Positions 25,899 through 33,412 of a DNA stretch of 64,000 nt are shown piece by piece. A model generated the notes under the pieces. That model worked only from the letters and a program-made list of their open reading frames with translations. It searched no databases and was not told the origin of the DNA. The translations under genes and the position numbers were made by a program. Source of the DNA: UBA1952 sp965246855 (GTDB taxonomy: Bacteria > Bacteroidota > Bacteroidia > Chitinophagales > Chitinophagaceae); NCBI GenBank assembly GCA_965246855.1, contig CBDFFP010000006.1:62001-126000 (forward strand), written 5' to 3'. Each line of letters begins with the position of its first letter. The first letter of the stretch is position 1.

Positions 25899-27995
25899 TT
25901 ATACAAAAAGGGAAACCAGCAGGTCAATAAGTTTGATTCCGATAAAGGGCAGGACAACACCGCCCACGCCATACATCAGCAGGTTGCGTCGTAACAGCGC
26001 GCTCGCACCAATGGGCTTGTAGGTCACACCGAGCAAAGCCAGGGGTATCAGCATCGGAATGATGATGGCGTTGAAAATAACCGCCGACAGGATAGCGCTC
26101 TGGGAACTGTGCAGGCCCATGATGTTGAGTTTATTCAACGCCGGAATCGTGGCGATGAACAGCGCCGGGACAATGGCGAAATATTTAGCCACGTCGTTGG
26201 CAATAGAGAAAGTGGTAAGCGTACCGCGCGTCATCAAAAGCTGCTTGCCGATTTCTACAATCTCAATCAGCTTCGTTGGGTCGTTGTCTAAGTCCACCAT
26301 GTTACCGGCTTCCTTTGCAGCAGCGGTGCCGCTATTCATCGCTACGCCCACATCTGCCTGTGCGAGTGCGGGCGCGTCGTTGGTGCCATCACCCATCATG
26401 GCGACCAGCTTACCGCCGGTCTGCTCTTTGCGGATGTAGTGCATCTTGTCCTCGGGTTTTGCCTCCGCGATGAAATCATCTACGCCTGCCTTCTCAGCGA
26501 TGAACTTTGCCGTCAGCGGATTGTCGCCAGTTACCATTACCGTTTTCACGCCCATTTTGCGCAGGCGCTCAAAGCGTTCCTGAATGCCTGCCTTGACGAT
26601 GTCCTGTAGTTCTATCACGCCGAGTACACGGGCATCTTCCAACACGACCAGCGGCGTTCCGCCATTGCCGGCTATTTCTTTGACGCGCTCGCTCGTCTCG
26701 GTAGGCATTCCACTGCCTGCGGTGTCTGCCATTGACTTGATCGCATCGTAAGCACCTTTACGGATTTGGATGCCGCTTTGCAGGGTTACGCCGCTGCTGC
26801 GTGTCTCGGCGGTGAATTTGATTTGCTGGGCTACAGGTGATTCATAGCGCGACAGCGCAGATGTTGTGCTGTATTTGGCATGACCTACCTGTGCGTCTTC
26901 CGGCAATGTTTTCCGGGCCAGCTCCACAATGCTCTTTCCTTCCGGCGTTTCATCGGATAGCGAGCTGAGCAGGGCCGCGTTCATCATCTCTTTCAAGTCC
27001 ACACCGGGCGCTGCATAAAACTGTGTGGCCTTGCGATTGCCGATGGTGATGGTGCCGGTTTTGTCCAGCAACAGCGTGTCAATGTCGCCTGCTGTTTCCA
27101 CTGCCTTGCCACTCTTGGTAATTACGTTAGCGCGCAAAGCGCGATCCATCCCGGAGATGCCGATGGCGGAAAGCAGGCCGCCGATAGTTGTCGGAATAAG
27201 GCACACGAAGAGAGAGATATAGGCCGCTACCGGGATTGGGGTTTTTGCATACACCGCGAAAGGATGCAGCGTAACACACACGATGATGAACACGAGCGTA
27301 AAGCCCGCTAACAGGATATTGAGTGCGATTTCATTGGGCGTTTTCTGACGGCTCGCACCTTCTACCAGCGCAATCATCTTGTCCAGAAAGCTCTCACCCG
27401 GCTCTGTGGTTACACGCACCTTAATATGGTCTGATAGCACCTTAGTTCCGCCTGTTACGGAGCTTTTATCGCCGCCCGCCTCTCGGATGACGGGTGCTGA
27501 CTCACCTGTAATAGCACTTTCATCAATCGTGGCGATGCCTTCAATGATTTCGCCGTCGGTAGGAATAAGGTCGCCCGTCTCGCAGACAAACACATCGTCT
27601 TTACGAAGCTCCGCGCTGCTGACTTGTTGAATTTCATCGGTGCGCTTATCGCCCACCATCCGCAGCTTCTTCGCCGGTGTTTCCTCTCGCGTTTTTCGCA
27701 GAGACGCCGCCTGTGCTTTGCCCCGCGCTTCGGCCAAGCCTTCCGCGAAATTGGCGAAGAGCAGCGTTAGCAGCAGGATGAAGAAGATGGTCACGTTGTA
27801 AGCCAGTGAGCCTTGTCCTGCGCCGCCCACGGCAACCCAAATACACACGGCCAGCATAATAATCATCCCGATTTCCACGCAGAACATGACCGGATTGCGA
27901 AACTGAATGCGCGGGTTCAGCTTCACGAACGATTGTCGCAACGCCTCCTTCACCAGCGTAGGCTCCAACATGCTTTTCTTATTTGCAGATGCCAT
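25899..27995 (-). CDS. kdpB: potassium-transporting P-type ATPase subunit KdpB
   Basis: 698 residues. P-type ATPase motifs in order: TGES (actuator), DKTGT with the phosphorylated Asp near residue 310, KGAYDAI (nucleotide binding), MVTGDNPLTA and MGDGTNDAPALAQAD. Seven membrane helices as expected. It hydrolyses ATP to drive K+ import through KdpA. The gene starts 15 bp after kdpA. Confidence 0.98.
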   Translation of the reverse strand: MASANKKSMLEPTLVKEALRQSFVKLNPRIQFRNPVMFCVEIGMIIMLAVCIWVAVGGAGQGSLAYNVTIFFILLLTLLFANFAEGLAEARGKAQAASLRKTREETPAKKLRMVGDKRTDEIQQVSSAELRKDDVFVCETGDLIPTDGEIIEGIATIDESAITGESAPVIREAGGDKSSVTGGTKVLSDHIKVRVTTEPGESFLDKMIALVEGASRQKTPNEIALNILLAGFTLVFIIVCVTLHPFAVYAKTPIPVAAYISLFVCLIPTTIGGLLSAIGISGMDRALRANVITKSGKAVETAGDIDTLLLDKTGTITIGNRKATQFYAAPGVDLKEMMNAALLSSLSDETPEGKSIVELARKTLPEDAQVGHAKYSTTSALSRYESPVAQQIKFTAETRSSGVTLQSGIQIRKGAYDAIKSMADTAGSGMPTETSERVKEIAGNGGTPLVVLEDARVLGVIELQDIVKAGIQERFERLRKMGVKTVMVTGDNPLTAKFIAEKAGVDDFIAEAKPEDKMHYIRKEQTGGKLVAMMGDGTNDAPALAQADVGVAMNSGTAAAKEAGNMVDLDNDPTKLIEIVEIGKQLLMTRGTLTTFSIANDVAKYFAIVPALFIATIPALNKLNIMGLHSSQSAILSAVIFNAIIIPMLIPLALLGVTYKPIGASALLRRNLLMYGVGGVVLPFIGIKLIDLLVSLFV

Positions 27996-28010
27996 TTTGT
28001 GCGGTCTTTT

Positions 28011-29750
28011 TTAGAGGTTCATCCACTCGGCAATAGGCCCAAGTGCCAGCGCGGGGAAAAAGGAGAGTGCAGCTACAATCGCTATCACGGCAAAGACTAC
28101 CAGGCCGAATGTGGCTGTGTCTGTTTTGAGGGTACCGGCGCTTTCCGGGATGTACTTTTTCTGCGCCAGCAGACCCGCGATAGCTACCGGCCCGATGATG
28201 GGCAGGAAGCGGGCCAGCAGCAGTACAATGCCGGTCGTAATATTCCAGAATGGATTGTTGTCGCCTAAACCTTCAAAGCCACTGCCGTTGTTGGCCGCGC
28301 TGGATGTGTACTCGTACAGCATCTCGCTAAAGCCGTGATAAGAGGGATTGTTGAGGTACCCGGTTGCGTGTAGGGATCTGCCGGTAGCATCCATCGCCCA
28401 CCAGCCCATGTTGGCATCATGCGCGGCGAGGTAAGAAGCAATTGCAGTTCCTGCCAAAATCAAGAAGGGGTGTAGCAGCGCTATGATCATCGCAATTTTC
28501 ATCTCGCGCGCTTCTACCTTCTTGCCCATAAACTCAGGGGTGCGGCCCACCATCAACCCGCTGATAAATACCGCGAGGATGATGAACACGTAGAAGTTCA
28601 GAAAGCCAACACCGCAGCCACCGTAAAAGCAGTTTACCATCATGCCCAGCATCATATTCATCCCGCTGAGCGGCATAAACGAATCGTGCATAGAATTGAC
28701 CGAGCCGGTAGAAATAACTGTAGTGGCTATTGACCAGTAAGCGGATGCTGGCACTCCAAGCCGGACTTCCTTGCCTTCCATATTTCCAACGGTTTGGGCA
28801 ATGCCCATCTTTGCCATTAGCGGGTTGCCGCCCATCTCGGCGCTGATTGTGGGGATAAGCAGGAGGAAGAATCCGATGGTCATTACCCCATAAATCATCC
28901 ACGAGAGCTTGCGGCGGTTCAGATAATAACCGAGCGTGAAAATGAGTGCTAATGGGATGAGTACTTGGGCAATAATTTGCACCGTATTGGTGATGTAATT
29001 CGGGTTTTCCAGTGGGTGTGCTGAATTTGCTCCGAAGAAGCCGCCGCCATTCGTGCCGAGGTGTTTGATTGGAATCATAGAAGCCACCGGGCCACGGCTC
29101 ACGTACTGCGTATCGCCTTGCATCGTGATGATGCGGTCTTTACCCGCAAACGTCATGGGCTGACCATTGAGCAGATGCACCAAAGCCACTAACAAGGAGA
29201 GCGGCAGCAGGATGCGGGTAATGCTTTTGACGAAGTAGCTGTAGAAGTTGCCCAGCTTGTCGGTGCTGTGTTCTTTCAGGGAGTTGAACACGACAACGGC
29301 TGCAGTAATGCCTGTAGCGGCGCTCACAAAGTGCAGGAATTGCAGGGCGAATGTTTGGGTGAAATAGCTCACGCCCGTCTCGCCGCTGTAGTGTTGCAGG
29401 TTGCAGTTTACCAGAAAAGAAATGGCTGTGTTGAATGCCTGATCGGGTGATTGGGATGGGTTGCCATCGGGATTGAGCGGCAGCCAACCTTGATTCATAA
29501 GACAGAAGAATGCCCAAACGAACCAGATAATGTTGAGCGCCAACATGGCCTTCATGTGTTCCTTCCAGCTCATCTCGCGAGTCGGATTGATGCGCGAAAG
29601 GCGGAAGAACAGACGCTCTACCGGGCTCAAAATGGTATCTGTCCAAGTACGCTCACCCGCAAAAACTTTTGCCATGTACTTCCCAAAGGGAATGGCTAGT
29701 GCCAGCGTGAGGCCATAGGTCAGGATGACACCAAGTAATTGGCTATTCAT
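28011..29750 (-). CDS. kdpA: potassium-transporting ATPase subunit KdpA
   Basis: 579 residues with about ten membrane helices. The pore-forming subunit, related to Trk/Ktr channels. Selectivity-filter-like segments such as NTAISFLVNCNLQHYSGE, GTNGGGFFGANSAHP and CFYGGCGVGFLN are visible. It starts 11 bp after kdpF. Confidence 0.98.
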   Translation of the reverse strand: MNSQLLGVILTYGLTLALAIPFGKYMAKVFAGERTWTDTILSPVERLFFRLSRINPTREMSWKEHMKAMLALNIIWFVWAFFCLMNQGWLPLNPDGNPSQSPDQAFNTAISFLVNCNLQHYSGETGVSYFTQTFALQFLHFVSAATGITAAVVVFNSLKEHSTDKLGNFYSYFVKSITRILLPLSLLVALVHLLNGQPMTFAGKDRIITMQGDTQYVSRGPVASMIPIKHLGTNGGGFFGANSAHPLENPNYITNTVQIIAQVLIPLALIFTLGYYLNRRKLSWMIYGVMTIGFFLLLIPTISAEMGGNPLMAKMGIAQTVGNMEGKEVRLGVPASAYWSIATTVISTGSVNSMHDSFMPLSGMNMMLGMMVNCFYGGCGVGFLNFYVFIILAVFISGLMVGRTPEFMGKKVEAREMKIAMIIALLHPFLILAGTAIASYLAAHDANMGWWAMDATGRSLHATGYLNNPSYHGFSEMLYEYTSSAANNGSGFEGLGDNNPFWNITTGIVLLLARFLPIIGPVAIAGLLAQKKYIPESAGTLKTDTATFGLVVFAVIAIVAALSFFPALALGPIAEWMNL

Positions 29751-29761
29751 AACAGCAAGAC

Positions 29762-29839
29762 TTAGAATTTTTCTGGTTTAATCAGCACATATCCCATGTA
29801 TAGGAATACAAGGATGGCGACGATGAAAAGCAGCATCAT
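29762..29839 (-). CDS. kdpF: KdpF-like small subunit
   Basis: A 25-residue frame from ATG (29839) to TAA (29762) directly before kdpA. It is one membrane helix with a short basic end, MMLLFIVAILVFLYMGYVLI then KPEKF; the ending resembles the KPExF tail of KdpF. KdpF stabilises the complex. Confidence 0.85.
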   Translation of the reverse strand: MMLLFIVAILVFLYMGYVLIKPEKF

Positions 29840-29845
29840 AGAATA

Positions 29846-29932
29846 TCAGATTTTCTCAAACCAGTTGATAGAGCGATAGATGAGGCCGAAGCCAAGGGCT
29901 GCGACTCCAATAAGCGAAAGCGTAAGTAGCAT
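29846..29932 (-). CDS. 28-residue single-helix protein at the head of kdpF
   Basis: A short frame from ATG (29932) to TGA (29846), six bases before the kdpF start. Sequence: a hydrophobic helix (MLLTLSLIGVAALGFGLIY) and an amphipathic end RSINWFEKI. It could be an extra accessory peptide of the Kdp complex; I do not recognise a named family. The tight packing between two kdp genes supports translation. Confidence 0.6.
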   Translation of the reverse strand: MLLTLSLIGVAALGFGLIYRSINWFEKI

Positions 29933-29956
29933 AACAGATGAATTAGCTTTTGCGGC

Positions 29957-30316
29957 TTAGCAGCCTTTATGCATGACCTGATTGATGTACAGCGTGAAGA
30001 GCGTAATCGGTATAAGGGCAAGCAGGTGCTTACGGTTAGCGCCCACTCGGCACAGGGTACCGCTTAACGAGAACACAAACACATTTTCAATCGCGCCTTT
30101 AATAGTGCTGTTGCCTTCAGCGTAAAGACGGTCAGCGAGGAGGAGTGCTTGTCTCACGGCGCTTAATTCATTATTGCAAGCGCTGTCCGCTATGTAGTGA
30201 GACAGCACATCCATTTGTCTATAGACGCTTTTTTCGCATTCGGGCGTGTGAAGCGGCTGTTGCAGCGCAGGGATGATGCGCTCTATTTCATGGCTTAAAT
30301 TAGCTTGGTTAAACAT
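29957..30316 (-). CDS. first gene of the kdp operon, unknown function (possibly DUF7674)
   Basis: 119 residues from the ATG at 30316. Mostly helical; the middle reads AEGNSTIKGAIENVFVFSLS and the end is hydrophobic (LLALIPITLFTLYINQVMH). A longer frame to 30427 would run across the operon's predicted promoter and palindrome, so the short start is preferred. Similar proteins accompany kdp in other Bacteroidota as far as I recall; the DUF7674 assignment is tentative. It may be a regulator or assembly factor. Confidence 0.65.
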   Translation of the reverse strand: MFNQANLSHEIERIIPALQQPLHTPECEKSVYRQMDVLSHYIADSACNNELSAVRQALLLADRLYAEGNSTIKGAIENVFVFSLSGTLCRVGANRKHLLALIPITLFTLYINQVMHKGC

Positions 30317-30321
30317 GGTTT

Positions 30322-30337
30322 TGCATCTTTGCTGCCA
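30322..30337 (-). promoter_or_regulatory. second sigma54-like site before the kdp operon
   Basis: TGGCAGCAAAGATGCA on the minus strand has GG and GC at the right spacing, but transcription would start at or inside the first gene's ATG, so it is less likely to be the functional promoter. Confidence 0.35.
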
Positions 30338-30343
30338 GAGCAG

Positions 30344-30359
30344 TGCAAACGAATTACCA
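30344..30359 (-). promoter_or_regulatory. sigma54-type promoter of the kdp operon
   Basis: On the minus strand TGGTAATTCGTTTGCA matches the -24/-12 pattern (TGG-N10-GC with TTGCA), with exact spacing. The predicted start at about 30332 is 16 bases before the first ATG. An NtrC-type activator with GAFTGA is encoded just upstream, which fits. Confidence 0.65.
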
Positions 30360-30380
30360 GAGCAATGAAATTCTCTCCAG

Positions 30381-30399
30381 ACCCTTATAGAATAAGGGT
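30381..30399. promoter_or_regulatory. 19-bp perfect palindrome, candidate activator site for kdp
   Basis: ACCCTTATAGAATAAGGGT: two perfect 8-bp arms with a 3-bp spacer. It lies 22 bp upstream of the sigma54-like promoter. Position and dyad symmetry fit a binding site for a dimeric response regulator; no second copy was seen nearby. Confidence 0.65.
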
Positions 30400-30428
30400 T
30401 TGTCCGAAATGCCGGAATTAGCGGCATG

Positions 30429-30454
30429 AAAAAAGCCTATCAAAATGATAGGCT
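30429..30454 (-). terminator. intrinsic terminator of the regulator/antiporter operon
   Basis: On the minus strand AGCCTATC and GATAGGCT (30434-30454) form an 8-bp stem with a 5-nt loop followed by six T. It lies 29 bp after the antiporter stop and separates it from the kdp promoter. Confidence 0.9.
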
Positions 30455-30482
30455 GGATTATCAGAATGAGAAAGGAGACCTG

Positions 30483-31718
30483 TTAGCTTCCCACCCGTTT
30501 CGCCACCTTCCCAATCGTCAATCCCTGCACTAAAATAGAGAATACCACAATCATATAAGTCGCAGGCACGAACACATCCCTTCCCATTCCTTCAGAAATA
30601 GATAACGCCAGTGCTAACGACAAGCCGCCGCGCAGTCCGCCCCAGGTAAGGATTCTAATCGCGCCTTTCTCAAAAGAAATCCAACGGCGCAAAGCCCGTG
30701 TAGGAATCGCGACAGACACCCAACGGGCCAACAGCAACAACAAAATACTAATACTACCAAACAGCATTACGGTAGTATTTACGGGCACAAGGAGCATCTC
30801 CAGTCCAATCAAGAGAAACAACACTGCATTCAAAACCTCATCTATCAGCTCCCAAAATTTGCTCAGATAATCGCGCGAGACGGGCGACATGGCTTCGTTC
30901 CGACCTTTGTTTCCGGTGATAATGCCCGCCACCACCATTGCCAGTGGCCCGGACACATGCAGCCATTCGGCCAGTGCATAACCACCTACCACCAGCGCAA
31001 TCGTAATCATCACCTCTACTTGGTAGCTATTGATGGGCCGGATAAGCCGGAAACCTGTGTATCCCAATGCCATTCCGTAAAGAATGCCGCCGACTGCCTG
31101 CCGTGCAAAAAGCAAGGCAATATCACTAATAGAAAGCGCATTCATGCCATGCTGCGCAATCTCAAGCAATGAAGTAAAAATAACCACCGCTACGCCGTCA
31201 TTAAAAAGACTTTCGCCCGAAATTTTCACTTCCAGCGACTTCGGGATACCTGCCCCGCGCAGGATGCTAAGTACCGCAATAGGGTCGGTTGGCGAGATGA
31301 TTGCGCCAAAAATCAGGCAGTATATAAAGTCAATATGCAGGCCCAGGAGTGGCAGCAGCCCGTAAACCATCAAGCCTACCAGGCCTACGGAGATTACGGT
31401 GCCGATTGTTGAGAGTGCTGTAATGGCAATGCGTTCCCGCTTTAGCTCCCGCTCGCTCATCTGTATGCTTCCTGCAAACAACAGCAGGCCGAGCATCCCT
31501 TTCATCAACAGTACCGGAAAGTTGATGGTAGCCGCCAAAGCTTTTGCGCCCGTTTCCACTTGCGGGAACAGCTTTCCTGCGAAGATGAGTACCAGCGAGC
31601 CGATGAGGGAGAACAGCGTGATACCGATAACCGTCGGCCATTTCGTGAACCGCTCTGTGATATAAGCAAATGCTGCCGTAAAGCAGACTATGATGGTGAT
31701 GGCCTCGTAGAGTTGCAT
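30483..31718 (-). CDS. CPA1-type cation/proton antiporter
   Basis: 411 residues, about twelve membrane helices. Family motifs: ISPTDPIAVLSILRGAGIPKSL (with the ion-binding Asp; quoted in parts, IISPTDPIAVL) and GESLFNDGVAVVIF, then LTWGGLRGGLSLALALS. It exchanges Na+ or K+ for protons. There is no C-terminal regulatory domain. It starts two bases after the response-regulator stop, so the pair is one operon, linking cation efflux to the regulator of K+ uptake. Confidence 0.92.
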   Translation of the reverse strand: MQLYEAITIIVCFTAAFAYITERFTKWPTVIGITLFSLIGSLVLIFAGKLFPQVETGAKALAATINFPVLLMKGMLGLLLFAGSIQMSERELKRERIAITALSTIGTVISVGLVGLMVYGLLPLLGLHIDFIYCLIFGAIISPTDPIAVLSILRGAGIPKSLEVKISGESLFNDGVAVVIFTSLLEIAQHGMNALSISDIALLFARQAVGGILYGMALGYTGFRLIRPINSYQVEVMITIALVVGGYALAEWLHVSGPLAMVVAGIITGNKGRNEAMSPVSRDYLSKFWELIDEVLNAVLFLLIGLEMLLVPVNTTVMLFGSISILLLLLARWVSVAIPTRALRRWISFEKGAIRILTWGGLRGGLSLALALSISEGMGRDVFVPATYMIVVFSILVQGLTIGKVAKRVGS

Positions 31719-31720
31719 GG

Positions 31721-33064
31721 CTATTTTATCGGGATTTCTTTCAGGCCATACTCCTCAATCTTCCGGTAAAGCGTAGCGATACCAATATTTAGCAGCCGGG
31801 CCGCTTCCGCTTTATTTCCACCGGTAGCTTTGAACACCTTGCAGATATGCGCCCGTTCTACAGACGCCAAGTCCATACCACTCATGCGGGTATGGTGATT
31901 TCTCACTTCCAACGGCAGACTTTCTATATGGAGTACAGCGCTCTCTTCTAAAATCACGGCCCTTTCTACCGCGTGTTTCAACTCGCGGATATTGCCTTTC
32001 CAATCATACTGCTGCATGGCATCCGCTGCTTCCTTACTAATTCTCTTAATGCTCTTACCGTTTTTATGGGAAAGTGTTTTAAGGAAATAGTCCGCCAGCA
32101 AAGGAATATCGGCCACCCGTTCCCGTAAAGAAGGCAGCTCTACAACAAACGTAGCTATTCGGTAGTATAAGTCGGAGCGGAACCTGCCATTGGCTATCTG
32201 TTCCTGAAGAGAGCGGTTCGTTGCGGAAAGGATACGCACATCTGATTTGCTCTGCTTTGTATCTCCAACCGTATAGTAACTGCCGTCTTCCAACATCCTG
32301 AGTAGCTTCGGTTGCAGGTCTGGGGGCAATTCGCCTATTTCATCCAGAAACAGTGTACCCCCTGCGGCTTCCTCTATCAATCCCTTTTTGTCTTTTGTAG
32401 CGCCCGTGAAAGCGCCGGCCTTATGACCAAACAGTGTGCTTTCCAATAACTCTCTGCTAAGGCTGCTGCAATTGAGCGCAACAAATGGCCCTTTGCTGCG
32501 GTTGCTACTGCTGTGGATGGCCTGCGCAAAAACTTCTTTTCCGGTTCCGGTTTCGCCGGTCAGCAACACAGTCGCCTCCGTCGGGGCAATTTTTTGGGTG
32601 AGCAATACCGCTTCCCGGATCGCCACGCTTTCGCCAATCACCTGTCCGAAACCTTTAACCGAATCAGAATCAACCCGTACAGGTTCGCGCTTCACAGTTG
32701 CAATAACTGCCGACGCCTGACTGAGCAGGGGAAGAATTCGCTCGTTATCATCGCCCTTCACGATGTAATCAAACGCACCGTTTTTAACGGCTTTTACGCC
32801 ATCCGGAATATTACCAAAAGCCGTTAGCAGGATGACCTGAATGTGTGGATACTTGTCCTTCACCTCCTTGGTGAAATCCACGCCATTCCCATCCGGCAGC
32901 TTCACATCACAGAGCAACAGGTGGATGCCGCCTCTTTCCAAGGTCGTTCTTGCAGCCGAAAGCGTTGGTGCCTCGCTCACGGGATAGCCTTCTAAAGAAA
33001 GAATACGACTGAGCAGCTTGCGCAGCTTTTCTTCATCATCAACAATCAGAACGGACATACCCAT
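31721..33064 (-). CDS. sigma54-dependent NtrC-type response regulator of the kdp region
   Basis: 447 residues (or 445 from the Met at 33058). Receiver domain with acidic pair VDDEE and phospho-Asp in LLCDVKLPDGNG (about residue 54); AAA+ domain with Walker A GETGTGKE, the sigma54-contacting loop GAFTGA and Walker B GTLFLDEIGELP; C-terminal Fis-type HTH (GGNKAEAARLLNIGIATLYR). It must act with sigma54. It takes the place of OmpR-type KdpE found in Proteobacteria and is the obvious partner of the split KdpD kinase, though it is transcribed in a separate operon with the antiporter. Confidence 0.95.
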   Translation of the reverse strand: MGMSVLIVDDEEKLRKLLSRILSLEGYPVSEAPTLSAARTTLERGGIHLLLCDVKLPDGNGVDFTKEVKDKYPHIQVILLTAFGNIPDGVKAVKNGAFDYIVKGDDNERILPLLSQASAVIATVKREPVRVDSDSVKGFGQVIGESVAIREAVLLTQKIAPTEATVLLTGETGTGKEVFAQAIHSSSNRSKGPFVALNCSSLSRELLESTLFGHKAGAFTGATKDKKGLIEEAAGGTLFLDEIGELPPDLQPKLLRMLEDGSYYTVGDTKQSKSDVRILSATNRSLQEQIANGRFRSDLYYRIATFVVELPSLRERVADIPLLADYFLKTLSHKNGKSIKRISKEAADAMQQYDWKGNIRELKHAVERAVILEESAVLHIESLPLEVRNHHTRMSGMDLASVERAHICKVFKATGGNKAEAARLLNIGIATLYRKIEEYGLKEIPIK

Positions 33065-33412
33065 TGCCGCAAAGGTCGGTTTTACACTTTACAGAGGAGT
33101 TGACTTGTTCGAGTGGTTTAACGACGCTATCATTGGGCCTGACAGCGTCGCTATTCACCATAAAAAACGCTTAGCCTGCAATCAGACAGCAAACCGCTTT
33201 TCGTTGGAGATAGGTGTATTGAAAGCAGCGGTAGCAAAGAGCAAATTGTCCTTTCTTATCTAGCGCGGGGCGTGCAAAAATTCACAACCCTTTATTTTTG
33301 GGATAGGCTCTAACCCCCCGGGTTCCGGGGTGACAAAAGATTTCCGACAAGCGCCCGTTCCTGTTTAGGAGACCGCTTCTTCTAACCTCCCTATTCCCTA
33401 TTCCCTAAAATA
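33065..33412. other. 348-bp divergent intergenic region
   Basis: It holds upstream sequence for the minus-strand regulator and the plus-strand methylase. Visible features: an imperfect hairpin GACGCTATC/GACAGCGTC (33123-33149, one mismatch), a dispersed CGGGGTGACAAAAG repeat (33325-33342) and a heptamer leader. No gene is seen. Confidence 0.7.
33388..33406 (+). repeat. 7-bp tandem leader before the methylase gene
   Basis: CCCTATT, CCCTATT, CCCTA in register, ending 7 bp before the ATG at 33413. Confidence 0.6.

Noticed and set aside
29957..30427. A longer 156-residue start for the first kdp-operon gene
   Set aside because: It would cover the sigma54-like promoter and the palindrome and has no conserved-looking sequence in the added part.
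31721..33064. KdpE (OmpR-type) assignment for the regulator
   Set aside because: The protein has an AAA+ domain with GAFTGA and a Fis HTH, which is the NtrC class.
33018..33263. An 81-codon plus-strand frame upstream of the methylase
   Set aside because: It overlaps the start of the response regulator in antisense, has no domain and contains the imperfect hairpin.
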